Assembly (NCBI GenBank): GCA_030038995.1
Contig: JASHQS010000115.1
Location: forward strand, 1 to 64,000
From: Xanthobacteraceae bacterium
GTDB lineage: Bacteria; Pseudomonadota; Alphaproteobacteria; Rhizobiales; Xanthobacteraceae
Length of the DNA: 64,000 nucleotides
Direction: 5' to 3'
The position numbers were made by a program, and so were the translations under genes. The notes below the pieces were generated by a model. That model was not told where the DNA came from, made no database searches, and worked only from the letters and a program-made list of their open reading frames with translations. Shown here in pieces: positions 21,081 through 29,822 of this stretch. The first letter of the stretch is position 1; every line of letters starts with the position of its first letter.

Positions 21081-21428
21081 TCACGACCGCTCGGCCCTTA
21101 TGATTTCCGTCATCGTCACGCCGAGCTTTTCCTCGACCAGGACCACCTCGCCGCGCGCCACCAGGCGGTTGTTGACGTAGATGTCGATCGCTTCGCCGAC
21201 CTTGCGGTCAAGCTCGAGCACGGTGCCGGGGCCGAGCTTGAGCAGGTCGCCCACCTCCATGCGGGCGCGGCCGAGCACCGCCGAGACTTGAACCGGCACG
21301 TCGAACACCGCTTCGAGGTCGGAGGCGACGCGCGTGGTCGGCCCTTCCGGCTCTGCCGCCAGCGGCACGTCGGCTTGCATGCCGGCGTCTTCGAGATCCG
21401 GCAGCGTGACCTTGGCATCGTCGCTCAT
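21081..21428 (-). CDS. fliN: FliN, flagellar C-ring switch protein
   Basis: A 115-residue SpoA/SurF-domain protein of the flagellar motor switch. The conserved region is VFDVPVQVSAVLGRARMEVGDLL, LGPGTVLELDRKVGEAIDIYVNNRLVARGEVVLVEEKLGVTMTEI, all at the normal C-terminal position. FliN forms the base of the C ring, binds CheY-P, and docks FliH. GGAGGAGAT precedes the ATG, which overlaps the fliH stop by 4 nt. Confidence 0.95.
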   Translation of the reverse strand: MSDDAKVTLPDLEDAGMQADVPLAAEPEGPTTRVASDLEAVFDVPVQVSAVLGRARMEVGDLLKLGPGTVLELDRKVGEAIDIYVNNRLVARGEVVLVEEKLGVTMTEIIRAERS

Positions 21429-22111
21429 CTTGCGATCTCCTCCAGATGGCGCTGGGCGCCGGCGGCGGCGGCGGCGGCGGTGCTGGGCGAGCCGGCCGCA
21501 CCGCGCCGGGCGGCAAGATAAGCGGCGACCGCGGCGCCGATGGCAGCTTCGGCTGCGGCGCTGTCGCGGTTGACGCCGCCGTCGGCCCATTCGATGCGGC
21601 AATCGCCCGGCGCCATCTCGGGTTCGGCGAGCACGACCAGGCGGCCGGCAAAACCGCGCGCGCGGACGATCTCGTCGAGCTTCTGCTGCGCGGTGGCATA
21701 GAGCGCGTCATGGACCCGCACCACGATGTGCGGCGCGGCGACGAGCTGCCGGAAGCAATCGCCTGCCAAGGCGGCGATTTCGGCAAACGGCTCGCGCGCG
21801 ATCAGCGCCGGCGCCAGTTTTTTGGCGACGGCGACGGCGACTTCGACGGCTTCGCATTCGAGCCGCGTCTCGATCGCCGTCAACGCGTTGGCCGCTTCGG
21901 CAATGCCGGCGGCAATGCGCTCGAGCGCGCCGGCAACCCGCCGCTCGGCTTCGACCGTGGCGTCGGCTTGCGCCTGCGCGTAGCCGCGCCGCTGCGCAGC
22001 GGCTTCCGCGGCGGCGAGCTTTTGTCCATGCTCGGCGAGCGAAATCGCCGACTTGCGGTCGGCGCCGCCGGCAAAATCGACGTCGAACAGAAACTTGGTC
22101 GGCGCGTTCAT
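21425..22111 (-). CDS. fliH: FliH/FlbE-type flagellar assembly protein
   Basis: A 228-residue protein in the fliH position (flbE in Caulobacter). It has a short polar N-terminus (MNAPTKFLFDVDF), a long Ala/Glu-rich helical middle (about 30-100) and a C-terminal domain with CRIEWADGGVNRD, typical of FliH/YscL/V-ATPase E-type stators. FliH regulates the export ATPase FliI and links it to the C ring. The Ala-rich tail is low complexity. It overlaps fliN by 4 nt. Confidence 0.85.
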   Translation of the reverse strand: MNAPTKFLFDVDFAGGADRKSAISLAEHGQKLAAAEAAAQRRGYAQAQADATVEAERRVAGALERIAAGIAEAANALTAIETRLECEAVEVAVAVAKKLAPALIAREPFAEIAALAGDCFRQLVAAPHIVVRVHDALYATAQQKLDEIVRARGFAGRLVVLAEPEMAPGDCRIEWADGGVNRDSAAAEAAIGAAVAAYLAARRGAAGSPSTAAAAAAGAQRHLEEIAR

Positions 22112-22127
22112 CGCGGCGGTTCCTCAC

Positions 22128-22260
22128 TGTCATTCCGGCCGAGCGAAGCGAGAGCCGGAATCCATAACCCCTGCCCATGCCGGCAAATCTCGGAGTAAAG
22201 CCGGCAGCGCTCGTGGTTATGGATTCCGGGTTCGCCGCTGCGCGGCGCCCCGGAATGACG
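22128..22260. repeat. Large imperfect palindrome between fliG and fliH
   Basis: Starts CTGTCATTCCGGCCGAGCG with GAGCCGGAATCCATAACC, and ends TTATGGATTCCGGG … CCCCGGAATGACG. Both outer and inner arms pair. It interrupts the flagellar operon between fliG and fliH and could act as an RNA stem in the message. Confidence 0.75.
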
Positions 22261-22295
22261 GATCGTGGTGTGCCTGCGCGCGTTCATTGCCATGC

Positions 22296-23399
22296 TCAAT
22301 AAATCAGCTCTTCTTCGCCGCGGCTCTTGGAGATGATGATCTCACCCTTGGCGGCGAGGTCCTTGGCGAGGTTGACCAGCAGCGCCTGCGCCTCGTCGAC
22401 CTCGCGCAGCCGCACCGGCCCCATCGCCTGCATGTCGTCGAGCAGCATCTTGGCGGCGCGGGTCGACATGTTGGACAGGAAGAACTGGCGTACCTGCTCG
22501 GCGGCGCCCTTGAGCGCCACCGCGAGCTTGTCCTTCTCGATATGGCGCATCAGGGTCTGCGTGGAGGCGGTGTCGAGCTTGGTGAGATCGTCGAAGGTGA
22601 ACATCAGCGTCTTGATGCGCTCGGCGCTTTCCGGATTTTCCTCCTCCAGCGCGGTGAGGAAGCGGGTCTCGGTCTGGCGGTCGAAATTGTTGAACACCTC
22701 CGCCATCACCTCGTGGGCATCGCGCCGGCGCGTCTGCGACAGGCTCGACATGAACTCCGTGCGCAACGTCTGCTCGACCCGCTCCAGAACCTCCTTCTGC
22801 ACCGCCTCCATGCGCAGCATGCGGTTGATGACGTCGAGCGCCAGATCTTGCGGCAGGATCGCCAACACGCGCGCGGCATGCTCGGGCCCGATTTTCGACA
22901 GCACCACGGCGACGGTCTGCGGGTATTCGTTTTTCAGGTAGTTGGCGAGCACCTCTTCCTGGACGTTGGACAGCTTCTCCCACATGTTGCGGCCGGCGGG
23001 GCCGCGGATTTCGTCCATGATGTTGCCGACCCGCTCGGGCGGCAGGTATTGCTGCAACAGGCGCTCGGTGGCGTCGTAATTGCCCATCAGCGCGCCCGAC
23101 GCCGACATGCGCGAGACGAATTCGAGCAACAGGTTCTCGACCAACTGGGCCTCGACCATGCCGATGGTCGACATCACGATGGAGATCTGCCGCAACTCGT
23201 CGTCGTCGAGCATGCTCCAGATCTTGGCGCCGTGCTGTTCGCCGAGCGCCAGCATCAGCACCGCGACGCGCTCGGGGCCGCTGAGCTGGCGCTTCGGCGG
23301 CGGCGCGCCGGCGCGGCCGGCAAGGCTTGCCAGCGCGCTGTCGATCTCCCGGCGGGCGGCGTCTTTTTTTTCGGCTTTCTCTGCGTATGCGGACGGCAT
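22296..23399 (-). CDS. fliG: FliG, flagellar motor switch protein
   Basis: A 367-residue FliG. Middle/C-terminal features include [23 protein letters not shown], the EHPQ-type region (here [12 protein letters not shown]) and the torque helix in the C-terminal domain ([34 protein letters not shown]…[17 protein letters not shown]) with its charged residues. It carries about 40 extra N-terminal residues, Lys/Ala-rich, before the conserved core. FliG joins the MS ring (FliF) to the C ring and contacts the stator. It ends 12 nt before the fliF gene begins to read out on this strand. Confidence 0.95.
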   Translation of the reverse strand: MPSAYAEKAEKKDAARREIDSALASLAGRAGAPPPKRQLSGPERVAVLMLALGEQHGAKIWSMLDDDELRQISIVMSTIGMVEAQLVENLLLEFVSRMSASGALMGNYDATERLLQQYLPPERVGNIMDEIRGPAGRNMWEKLSNVQEEVLANYLKNEYPQTVAVVLSKIGPEHAARVLAILPQDLALDVINRMLRMEAVQKEVLERVEQTLRTEFMSSLSQTRRRDAHEVMAEVFNNFDRQTETRFLTALEEENPESAERIKTLMFTFDDLTKLDTASTQTLMRHIEKDKLAVALKGAAEQVRQFFLSNMSTRAAKMLLDDMQAMGPVRLREVDEAQALLVNLAKDLAAKGEIIISKSRGEEELIY

Positions 23400-23411
23400 G
23401 GCGGCGTTCGA

Positions 23412-25079
23412 TCAGGCGGCGGCGCTTTCGTGCAGCCATTGGCGAATGATGGACACGGTCTCGCGCGGATTGCGGTCGGCGATCTCGCCGACTTTTTGCA
23501 CCGACTGGGCGTGGACCTGGCCCTGGATCTGCGCGATGTCGATCATCTTCGAGGTCTCGCTCGGCTCGGCCGAGAAGGTGGGGCCACTTTCAGCGCTCGC
23601 GGCAGCGGCCGCCTCGCCCGGCACCGCAGCGCCGGCGGCGGCGCCCGGCAGCAGTGCCGCGACCGGCTCACCGCCGGGCGCCAGCATGCGCCGCACCAGC
23701 GGCCGCACGACGAGAAGCAGCACGGCAAGACCCAACAGGCCCATTACCACCGTCTCGATGGCCTGCATGATGTCGTCCTTGGAGAAATGCAGCCCCGACA
23801 GCCAGCCGCGGCCCGGCGCGGCGAACGGCTGTGGCGGCGGCTCGGCAAAGCGCAGGTTCACCACCTCGACCTGGTCGCCGCGCTTCCGGTCGAAGCCGAT
23901 CGCCGAACGCACCAGCGCGGCGATCTGATCGATCTCCTCCTTGCTGCGCGGCTTGTAGACCACCTGGCCCTTGTCGTTCTTGCTATACGTGCCGTCGACC
24001 AGCACCGCGACCGAGATGCGATTGACGCGACCGCCTTCGCTCACCTCGGTCTTGGTGGTTTTCGAAATCTCGTAATTGATGGTCTCCTCCGACTTCCGGC
24101 TCTCGTCGCGCGGCGTCGCGCCCGCCTCGGCAGCCGGATTTTGGCGCTGCGCGCCTTGCGGTATCTCGTTGCCGACCGTGACCTGGTTGGCGTTGCCGGC
24201 ATTGCTGGCGGAGGTTTCCTCGCGGGTTTGGCTCGAGCGGACGACGCGGCCGTCGGGATCGTATTTGTCCGAGGTTTGGGTGATGCGGTTGAAATCGAAA
24301 TCGGCGGTCAATTGCACGCGGGCGTGGCCCGGTCCGACCACCGAGGTGACGATGGCCTCGACCTCTTGGCGCAACCGCTTCTCGAACGCGACCTGCCGCT
24401 CGTCGGCGCCGACGTCGCCGGCGCCCGAGTCGTCGGCGGCGCCGTCGGCCAACAGGTTGCCGGCTTCGTCGACGATCGAGATGCGCTGCGGCCGCAACCC
24501 GTTCACCGCCGTGGCGACGAGATGGCGGATGGCGCGCACCTGGCTCGGCTCCAGTGCGCCGCGCACGCGCAGCACGATGGAGGCGGACGGCTCGACCTTG
24601 TCGCGCGAGAACAGCGGCCGTTCCGGCATGACCAGATGCACGCGGGCGTCCTCCACGCTGTCGAGCGTGCGGATGGTACGGGCGAGCTCGCCCTCGAGCG
24701 CGCGTGTCGCGTTGATGTTCTGCACGAAGCTCGTGGTGCCGAGCGCGTCGGTGCGGTCGAAAATTTCGTAACCGACGCCGCCGCCCTTGGGCAGGCCGCT
24801 CTCGGCGAGCTGCATGCGCAGCCGCGCGACCCGGTCCCGGGCGACCAGGATGACGTTGCCCTCGCCGCGCAGCCGATAGGGCACGCCCTCGCGGTCGAGT
24901 TCCTTGGCGATGGCGGCGGAATCGTCCAGCGTCAGGTTGGTGAAGAGCGGCGTCATCTCCGGCGCGGTGACGCGCAGAATGATGAAGGCGAAGAAGCCGA
25001 CCAGCGCAATGGTGACGGCGCCCATCGCGGCAATGCGCGGCGCGCCGAGCGTCTTGGCGAACTCCAGCAGATTTTGCAC
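23412..25079 (-). CDS. fliF: FliF, flagellar MS-ring protein
   Basis: A 555-residue membrane ring protein if started at the GTG at 25079 (VQNLLEFAKTLG), which matches the usual FliF N-terminus. A longer open frame to 25244 is made of repeat sequence and is rejected. There are two transmembrane helices (about 20-42 and near 435-455). YscJ/FliF ring motifs in between include GGGVGYEIFD, TTSFVQNINATRALEGELARTI and RPLFSRDKVEPSASIVLRVRG. The cytoplasmic tail that binds FliG is at the end (IIRQWLHE). A CtrA-like box lies 57-71 nt upstream. Confidence 0.93.
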   Translation of the reverse strand: MQNLLEFAKTLGAPRIAAMGAVTIALVGFFAFIILRVTAPEMTPLFTNLTLDDSAAIAKELDREGVPYRLRGEGNVILVARDRVARLRMQLAESGLPKGGGVGYEIFDRTDALGTTSFVQNINATRALEGELARTIRTLDSVEDARVHLVMPERPLFSRDKVEPSASIVLRVRGALEPSQVRAIRHLVATAVNGLRPQRISIVDEAGNLLADGAADDSGAGDVGADERQVAFEKRLRQEVEAIVTSVVGPGHARVQLTADFDFNRITQTSDKYDPDGRVVRSSQTREETSASNAGNANQVTVGNEIPQGAQRQNPAAEAGATPRDESRKSEETINYEISKTTKTEVSEGGRVNRISVAVLVDGTYSKNDKGQVVYKPRSKEEIDQIAALVRSAIGFDRKRGDQVEVVNLRFAEPPPQPFAAPGRGWLSGLHFSKDDIMQAIETVVMGLLGLAVLLLVVRPLVRRMLAPGGEPVAALLPGAAAGAAVPGEAAAAASAESGPTFSAEPSETSKMIDIAQIQGQVHAQSVQKVGEIADRNPRETVSIIRQWLHESAAA

Positions 25080-25135
25080 CGCGCCCGATCCCCCCAACGC
25101 AAACGGCGGATCGGCAAGATTTGCCTGGTGGATGG

Positions 25136-25150
25136 TTAGCGCCCGGTTAA
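25136..25150 (-). promoter_or_regulatory. CtrA-like box upstream of fliF
   Basis: On the minus strand TTAA-CCGGGCG-CTAA, seven of eight half-site bases of the CtrA consensus TTAA-N7-TTAA with exact spacing. It lies 57-71 nt before the fliF GTG. fliF is a CtrA-controlled class II flagellar gene in Caulobacter. Confidence 0.5.
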
Positions 25151-25164
25151 TGCGGCGGTGCTGT

Positions 25165-25264
25165 TTGGCGAATAGCGAATGGCAAATGGCGAATAGCGAG
25201 TAGCGAATAACGAATGGTGAGCACGCCCTCGCGCCACTCGCCACTCGCTATTCGCCACTTGCCA
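25165..25264. repeat. Heptanucleotide-unit hairpin (GCGAATG/GCGAATA type)
   Basis: Left arm of tandem units (GCGAATA-GCGAATG-GCAAATG-GCGAATA-GCGAGTA-GCGAATA), right arm of complementary units (CCACTCG, CTATTCG). Lies between sciP and fliF. Confidence 0.75.
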
Positions 25265-25306
25265 GCAGCCGGCGTTGACGATTTGGCAAGATTCGATGAA
25301 CGGCGC

Positions 25307-25582
25307 CTATTGGCGGTACTGCTGGATGCGCGTCGTGCGCAGGCCGGCAAGGCCGTGCTGATCGATCGAGTATTGCCAGGAGAGAAATTCCTCGACGGTC
25401 AGCGTATAGCGGCTGCAAGCTTCTTCCAGCGACAACAGCCCGCCGCGCACGGCAGCCACGACTTCCGCCTTGCGGCGGATGACCCAGCGTTTGGTCCCCG
25501 GCGCCGGCAAATCCGCGATCGTCAGGGGAGAACCGTCCGGCCCGATGACGTATTTCACCCTCGGGCGATGGGGTTCAGTCAT
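25307..25582 (-). CDS. sciP: SciP, CtrA inhibitor (DUF1153)
   Basis: A 91-residue protein with the near-invariant DUF1153 sequence: VKYVIGPDGSPLTIADLP, then TKRWVIRRKAEVVAAVRGGL and LSLEEACSRYTLTVEEFLSW, a helix-turn-helix of the SciP type. In Caulobacter SciP binds CtrA and blocks CtrA-activated transcription in G1, including flagellar genes. The start at 25582 is preferred to the ATG at 25594. Placement next to fliF recalls the Caulobacter arrangement (from memory). A CtrA-like box lies about 50-65 nt upstream, consistent with feedback. Confidence 0.93.
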   Translation of the reverse strand: MTEPHRPRVKYVIGPDGSPLTIADLPAPGTKRWVIRRKAEVVAAVRGGLLSLEEACSRYTLTVEEFLSWQYSIDQHGLAGLRTTRIQQYRQ

Positions 25583-25633
25583 AGCCACTCTCACGAACTC
25601 GAACGCGACGGAGCCGAGATTAGGGGCGCCCGC

Positions 25634-25648
25634 TTAAAATTTGGCTAA
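25634..25648 (-). promoter_or_regulatory. CtrA-like box upstream of sciP
   Basis: The plus strand reads TTAA-AATTTGG-CTAA, again seven of eight half-site bases and exact N7 spacing, 52-66 nt before the sciP ATG. The single deviation (C for T) is the same one as in the fliF box. Confidence 0.5.
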
Positions 25649-25770
25649 GCGTAGCGGACTTTTGGCGGTTTTTGCCGAATTGATCGCGCGCAACTTGTGC
25701 TTTCCGCTTGGCCGGGCGGCGGGGCGCCGTGCCGAAGGCCACCCGGCGGGCCGCGCTCTGCCGATCCGCC

Positions 25771-26553
25771 CTAGAGAAGCTCGCTCAGAGTGTTGATCGT
25801 GCTGGTGAGGCTGCTGATGCTGCTGTTGAGGCTGCTCACGTTGCTGGTGAGGCTGCTGCTGCTGCCGCCGCCGCTGTTGATCGACTGGATACTGCTCATC
25901 GGCACGGTTTGGCCGCCGACCGTGAGCGTCGGCGGATTGGCGCTGGTATTGACGGCGGTGACCACCCCCTGCACCTGGGTCGACACCGTCACCGATTGGC
26001 CATTGGCGCCGGTGGCGTTGATCGAGAGCGTGTAGTTGCCGTCCGGCCAGATCGTGCCGTTGTTGCCCTGGCCGCTCCAGCTATAGGTCTGGGTGCCGGC
26101 ATTGAGCGATGTGGTTCCGTTATAAACGGTCTGGCCCGACGAATTGGTGATCGTGATATTTGCCGTCGCCGCCGACGGCGAGTTCAAGCTCCAGGTCGCC
26201 GGGCTGTTGGTGGCATTGGACAGCGCCGCACTGCTGCCGCTGACCGTGACCGTCGATCCCACCAATTGCAGCCCCGCCAGGTCGGTCGTGGCCTGCTGCA
26301 GCGAGATCAGCGTCTGCATGTTGGTGTTGGTGTCGATCTGCTGCTCGACCGAGGCGAACTCGACCAGCTCCTGGGTGAACGAATTGGTGTCCATCGGATC
26401 GAGCGGATCCTGGTTCTGCAGCTGCGTGGTCAACAGCTGCAGAAACTCGTCAAAGTTGCCGGCGATCTGCTGCGACGCCGAGCTGTTCACCGCCTGCGTG
26501 GTGGCCGTGGCCGAATTGCTGGTTACGGAACTGGTCGTCGTCGTCGTCGTCAT
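25771..26553 (-). CDS. flgD: FlgD, flagellar hook-cap (hook assembly) protein
   Basis: A 260-residue FlgD. The N-terminal scaffolding motif is complete: NFDEFLQLLTTQLQNQDPLDPMD, NSFTQELVEFASVEQQI. A Tudor/Ig-like middle (about 95-205) includes WSLNSPSAATANITITNSSG and YSWSGQGNNG. The N-terminus is a run of Thr, and the C-terminal 45 residues are almost only Ser, Asn, Leu and Thr, a low-complexity tail longer than in most FlgD proteins. It is exported by the flagellar type III system and caps the growing hook. It starts 24 nt after fliK, so both share the sigma-54 promoter at 28323. Confidence 0.92.
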   Translation of the reverse strand: MTTTTTTSSVTSNSATATTQAVNSSASQQIAGNFDEFLQLLTTQLQNQDPLDPMDTNSFTQELVEFASVEQQIDTNTNMQTLISLQQATTDLAGLQLVGSTVTVSGSSAALSNATNSPATWSLNSPSAATANITITNSSGQTVYNGTTSLNAGTQTYSWSGQGNNGTIWPDGNYTLSINATGANGQSVTVSTQVQGVVTAVNTSANPPTLTVGGQTVPMSSIQSINSGGGSSSSLTSNVSSLNSSISSLTSTINTLSELL

Positions 26554-26576
26554 AGTTCGCCCTCACGCGATTGCGC

Positions 26577-28274
26577 TCACACGCGGATGTCGAGGCCGTT
26601 GCCGAGCCGCAACCGCGCGTAAATTTGTGCGGTGTCGATCGGCGCCATGTCGGGCTGGGGGATGACGAGCTGCGCCGGCGCGGCCGTCTGCTGCTGCTGT
26701 CCGCCGGAGCCGCCGTTCTGTCCGGCGAAGGATTGGTCCCGCAGCGTGAATTGCAGGCCATTGTCGGCGGTCTTCAAGCCGGCTTGCTCGAGCGCGCGTT
26801 CGAGCTGGGGCTGCTGGTTTTGCAGAAGCTGCAGCGTATCGGCGCGGTCGACGGTGACATGCGTCGTCACCGTGCCGCTGCCGTCGACGCCGAGCCGCAC
26901 GTCGATGCGGCCCAATTCCGGCGGATCGAGCCGGATGTCGAACTGGCTGGAGCCGGCTTGAGCGCGCGCCGCAATCGCGACCGCGAGTCCGGCCAGCGGC
27001 ACCGCCGCCGCGGCAGCGGGTACCGCCGACGGCGCCGCGCTCGCCGCCGTCGCATTCGCCGCGAGCACGCCGACGGTCGGCAGGGTGGTGGTATTGGCGG
27101 CCCCGCCCGGCGCGGCCGCGGCGGCACCATTGAGCGGCGCAGTCGGGTCGGCGCGCAAGCCGATGCGCCCCGCACCGCCCGAAGAAACAAAATCGATCTG
27201 ATTCAACAATGCGGCGGTCGTGGCGTCTGGCGCCGACGCCTGGTCCGGCGCCTGTTGCGCGTTGATCGGGGATGCCGAGGTATCGCCGGTCGCGGCGTCC
27301 GATTCGGAAGAGGCCGAAGCATCGGTTGCACTGGTATCGGATGCGGTTGAAGCTTGCGCCTCTGCGTCGCCGTCTGCAGCCGTCGTATTTTGCCCCGCCG
27401 CCGCAGCGGCCGGCGGCGCTTTGCCGCGAGCTTTGACGCCCTCGACAATCGCCGGTCCGGGCTTTGCCGCGGCCGGCGCTGCATTACCGGTTGCGCCGAG
27501 CACGAAAGCCGCCGCAACCGGCTGCGCGGCATCAAGCGACTGTGTTTGGTTCGCCGCTGCCGAAGCATTCGAGGCGTCCGCCAAGCCATTCTTTTCATCG
27601 CCTTTGCCGCTGCCCGACGCCTTTGTCGGCGCCGGCGTCACGGAATTCGCAGCTGCCGGATCGCTGCCGTTGGCAGCATCGGGTGCAGCCGCGACGGCCG
27701 CGTTGCCGGCCGCGTCCGCGGTGCCGTTGCCGGCGGCGTCGGGCTGCTTCGTATTGTTGGCGGGCGGTGTTGCGCCGCTCCTCGTTGCATTCGCCTTCTT
27801 CGCGGTGCTTGTTGCAGTCGCCGCATCGCCGTCGGGCAGCGGCAGCGTATTGGCGGCCCCATTCCCGGTCGCGGTCCGCAGATTGCGGCCGGCGAGGTTT
27901 TGCGAGGTCGCATTGGCTTTGCGCGCGGCATCGGCATTGGCGCTTTGCGCCGGCTTCCCTTTGGCCGGCGCCGCGGCATTGCCGGGTGCGGGTGCCGATA
28001 CCCCTGCATCGGCCGGCGCCGCAGCCGTGACATTGCTGTCCTGCAGCGTAGCGCCGTTGTCGGCGGGCGGCTTTGGTTGATTGGGTTGCGCCGCCGCGGC
28101 CGCCGCGGCCGGCGCGCCGGCGCCGCCATCCGGGAGTGGCCGGGCGGTCGCGTCAAGCAACGCCACAAACGGCTGCGCATCCGGCGCATCCGTCTGCGGC
28201 GTCTGTAGCCGCTGCGGCGCTCCACGCGGCAGTGCAACGCTGACATCGGACGAAATACTGGCTGCACTCGGCAC
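26577..28274 (-). CDS. fliK: FliK, flagellar hook-length control protein
   Basis: A 565-residue FliK with the usual plan: a long Ala/Pro/Gln-rich disordered ruler region (about 1-420) and a C-terminal Flg_hook domain (about 430-520) with FDIRLDPPELGRIDVRLGVDG…VTTHVTVDRADTLQLLQ…LERALEQAGL. FliK is exported, measures the hook and switches substrate specificity of FlhB. The start is a GTG (28274) with GGGAG eight nt upstream. A sigma-54 promoter lies about 50 nt upstream. Confidence 0.9.
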   Translation of the reverse strand: MPSAASISSDVSVALPRGAPQRLQTPQTDAPDAQPFVALLDATARPLPDGGAGAPAAAAAAAQPNQPKPPADNGATLQDSNVTAAAPADAGVSAPAPGNAAAPAKGKPAQSANADAARKANATSQNLAGRNLRTATGNGAANTLPLPDGDAATATSTAKKANATRSGATPPANNTKQPDAAGNGTADAAGNAAVAAAPDAANGSDPAAANSVTPAPTKASGSGKGDEKNGLADASNASAAANQTQSLDAAQPVAAAFVLGATGNAAPAAAKPGPAIVEGVKARGKAPPAAAAAGQNTTAADGDAEAQASTASDTSATDASASSESDAATGDTSASPINAQQAPDQASAPDATTAALLNQIDFVSSGGAGRIGLRADPTAPLNGAAAAAPGGAANTTTLPTVGVLAANATAASAAPSAVPAAAAAVPLAGLAVAIAARAQAGSSQFDIRLDPPELGRIDVRLGVDGSGTVTTHVTVDRADTLQLLQNQQPQLERALEQAGLKTADNGLQFTLRDQSFAGQNGGSGGQQQQTAAPAQLVIPQPDMAPIDTAQIYARLRLGNGLDIRV

Positions 28275-28322
28275 CGCAGGACTCCCAAAGCGCCTGGACC
28301 GACAATCACCCGGCCTCTTGCC

Positions 28323-28338
28323 TGCAACCCGCGGGCCA
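28323..28338 (-). promoter_or_regulatory. Sigma-54 (-24/-12) promoter of fliK-flgD
   Basis: The minus strand reads TGGCCCGCGGGTTGCA: TGGC at -24 and TTGC at -12 with exact 10-bp spacing between GG and GC. The predicted transcription start is near 28312, about 38 nt before the fliK GTG. This fits late flagellar genes driven by the nearby FlbD. Confidence 0.65.
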
Positions 28339-28586
28339 GCCGGGGCTGTTCAAAAAGTGTAAAAGTTTCAAACGCTTAACAGGCGCCGCCGGGAAACCCA
28401 GCGGCATCTCTGTGCCGCCTGCGGCAAATTCTGCCGCACCCCGGCTCCCCGCTGGGCTTGCTTGCCGCGTGTGCCCGGCGATGGCGCTGCGGAGCCGTCA
28501 CACTTATAGTAATGCCGAGGCAAAGGCGGCGGCCCGTGTGCCGCCCCTTTGCCGGCATCCGCCGCCGGGAGCGCCGCCGTATTGCC

Positions 28587-29762
28587 ATGCCGAACAGTTT
28601 CGACATCGATGGCCGACCGTCTGCGACCCGGGTCGTCGTCGCCATGTCGGGCGGCGTCGATTCCTCGGTGACTGCGGCGCTGCTCGCCGAGGCGGGCTAT
28701 GACGTGGTCGGCATCACGCTGCAGCTTTACGACCACGGCGCCGCGACCCACCGCAAGGGCGCCTGCTGCGCCGGCCGCGACATTCACGATGCCCGCGCCG
28801 TCGCCGAGCGCATCGGCATTCCGCACTACGTGCTCGACTACGAAAGCCGCTTCAAGGAGGCGGTGATCGACCGCTTTGCCGAGAGCTACGTCGCCGGCGA
28901 GACCCCGGTGCCATGCGTGGAATGCAATCAGTCGATCAAGTTTCGCGATCTGCTCGACACCGCGCGCGAGCTCGGCGCCAAAATTTTGGCGACCGGCCAT
29001 TACGTCGCGTCGCGGGCGCTGCCGGGCGGCCGCGCGCTTTTTCGCGCCCGCGAAGCGGAGCGGGACCAGAGCTACTTCTTGTTCGCCACCACGCGCGCGC
29101 AACTCGAGCTCTTGCGTTTCCCGCTCGGCGACCGCAGCAAGGCCGAGACCCGGGAGCTGGCGCGGCGCTTCGGCCTCGCGGTCGCCGACAAGCAGGACAG
29201 CCAGGACATCTGCTTCGTGCCGACCGGGCATTATGCGCAGGTGATCGAGCGGCTGCGGCCCGGCGCCGCCGCACCGGGCGACATCGTCGATCTCGACGGC
29301 CGCGTGCTCGGCCGCCACGACGGCATCATTCATTTCACGATCGGCCAGCGCCGCGGGCTCGGCATCGCGGTGGGCAGGCCGCTTTACGTCGTGCGCCTCG
29401 ACGCCGCCGCGCGCCGCGTCGTGGTCGGGCCGCGCGAGGCGCTGCGCACCAGCCGCATCCGCCTGCGCGACGTCAATTGGCTCGGCGACGGCTCGATCGA
29501 CGAGACGCTGGCGAGCGGCCGCGAGGCGTTTGTCAAAGTCCGCTCGACCCGGCCGCCGCAGCCGGCCTGGCTCTGCCGCGGCGAGCGCGGCGGCATCGAA
29601 GTCGAGTTGATCGCCAGCGAAGACGGCGTTTCGCCTGGCCAGGCTTGCGCGTTCTACGATGCGGCCGAAGGTCAGGCGCGCGTGCTCGGCGGCGGTTTCA
29701 TCGCCAGCACCGTCGCGGCCGCGCGCGGCGCCCGCGCTGCCGCCATGGCGGTCGAGCGCTAA
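28587..29762 (+). CDS. mnmA: MnmA, tRNA-specific 2-thiouridylase
   Basis: A 391-residue cytosolic enzyme that thiolates U34 of tRNA-Lys, Glu and Gln using ATP and a persulfide. PP-loop AMSGGVDSS is at 19-27. The two catalytic cysteines lie in PCVECN and SQDICFVP, and the C-terminal barrel is present (GQACAFYD). The upstream in-frame sequence to 28458 is basic filler; MPNSFDIDG at 28587 is chosen as the start. Divergent from fliK. Confidence 0.93.
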   Translation: MPNSFDIDGRPSATRVVVAMSGGVDSSVTAALLAEAGYDVVGITLQLYDHGAATHRKGACCAGRDIHDARAVAERIGIPHYVLDYESRFKEAVIDRFAESYVAGETPVPCVECNQSIKFRDLLDTARELGAKILATGHYVASRALPGGRALFRAREAERDQSYFLFATTRAQLELLRFPLGDRSKAETRELARRFGLAVADKQDSQDICFVPTGHYAQVIERLRPGAAAPGDIVDLDGRVLGRHDGIIHFTIGQRRGLGIAVGRPLYVVRLDAAARRVVVGPREALRTSRIRLRDVNWLGDGSIDETLASGREAFVKVRSTRPPQPAWLCRGERGGIEVELIASEDGVSPGQACAFYDAAEGQARVLGGGFIASTVAAARGARAAAMAVER

Positions 29763-29822
29763 AGCCGCCGCGCCGCGCATCCATGCCGAAGCTCCACCGC
29801 GGATCACAGCACTGACGGCGCG

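Noticed and set aside
25080..25244. N-terminal extension of FliF to 25244
   Set aside because: The added residues are translated heptanucleotide repeat and a CtrA-like box; the GTG at 25079 begins the conserved FliF sequence.
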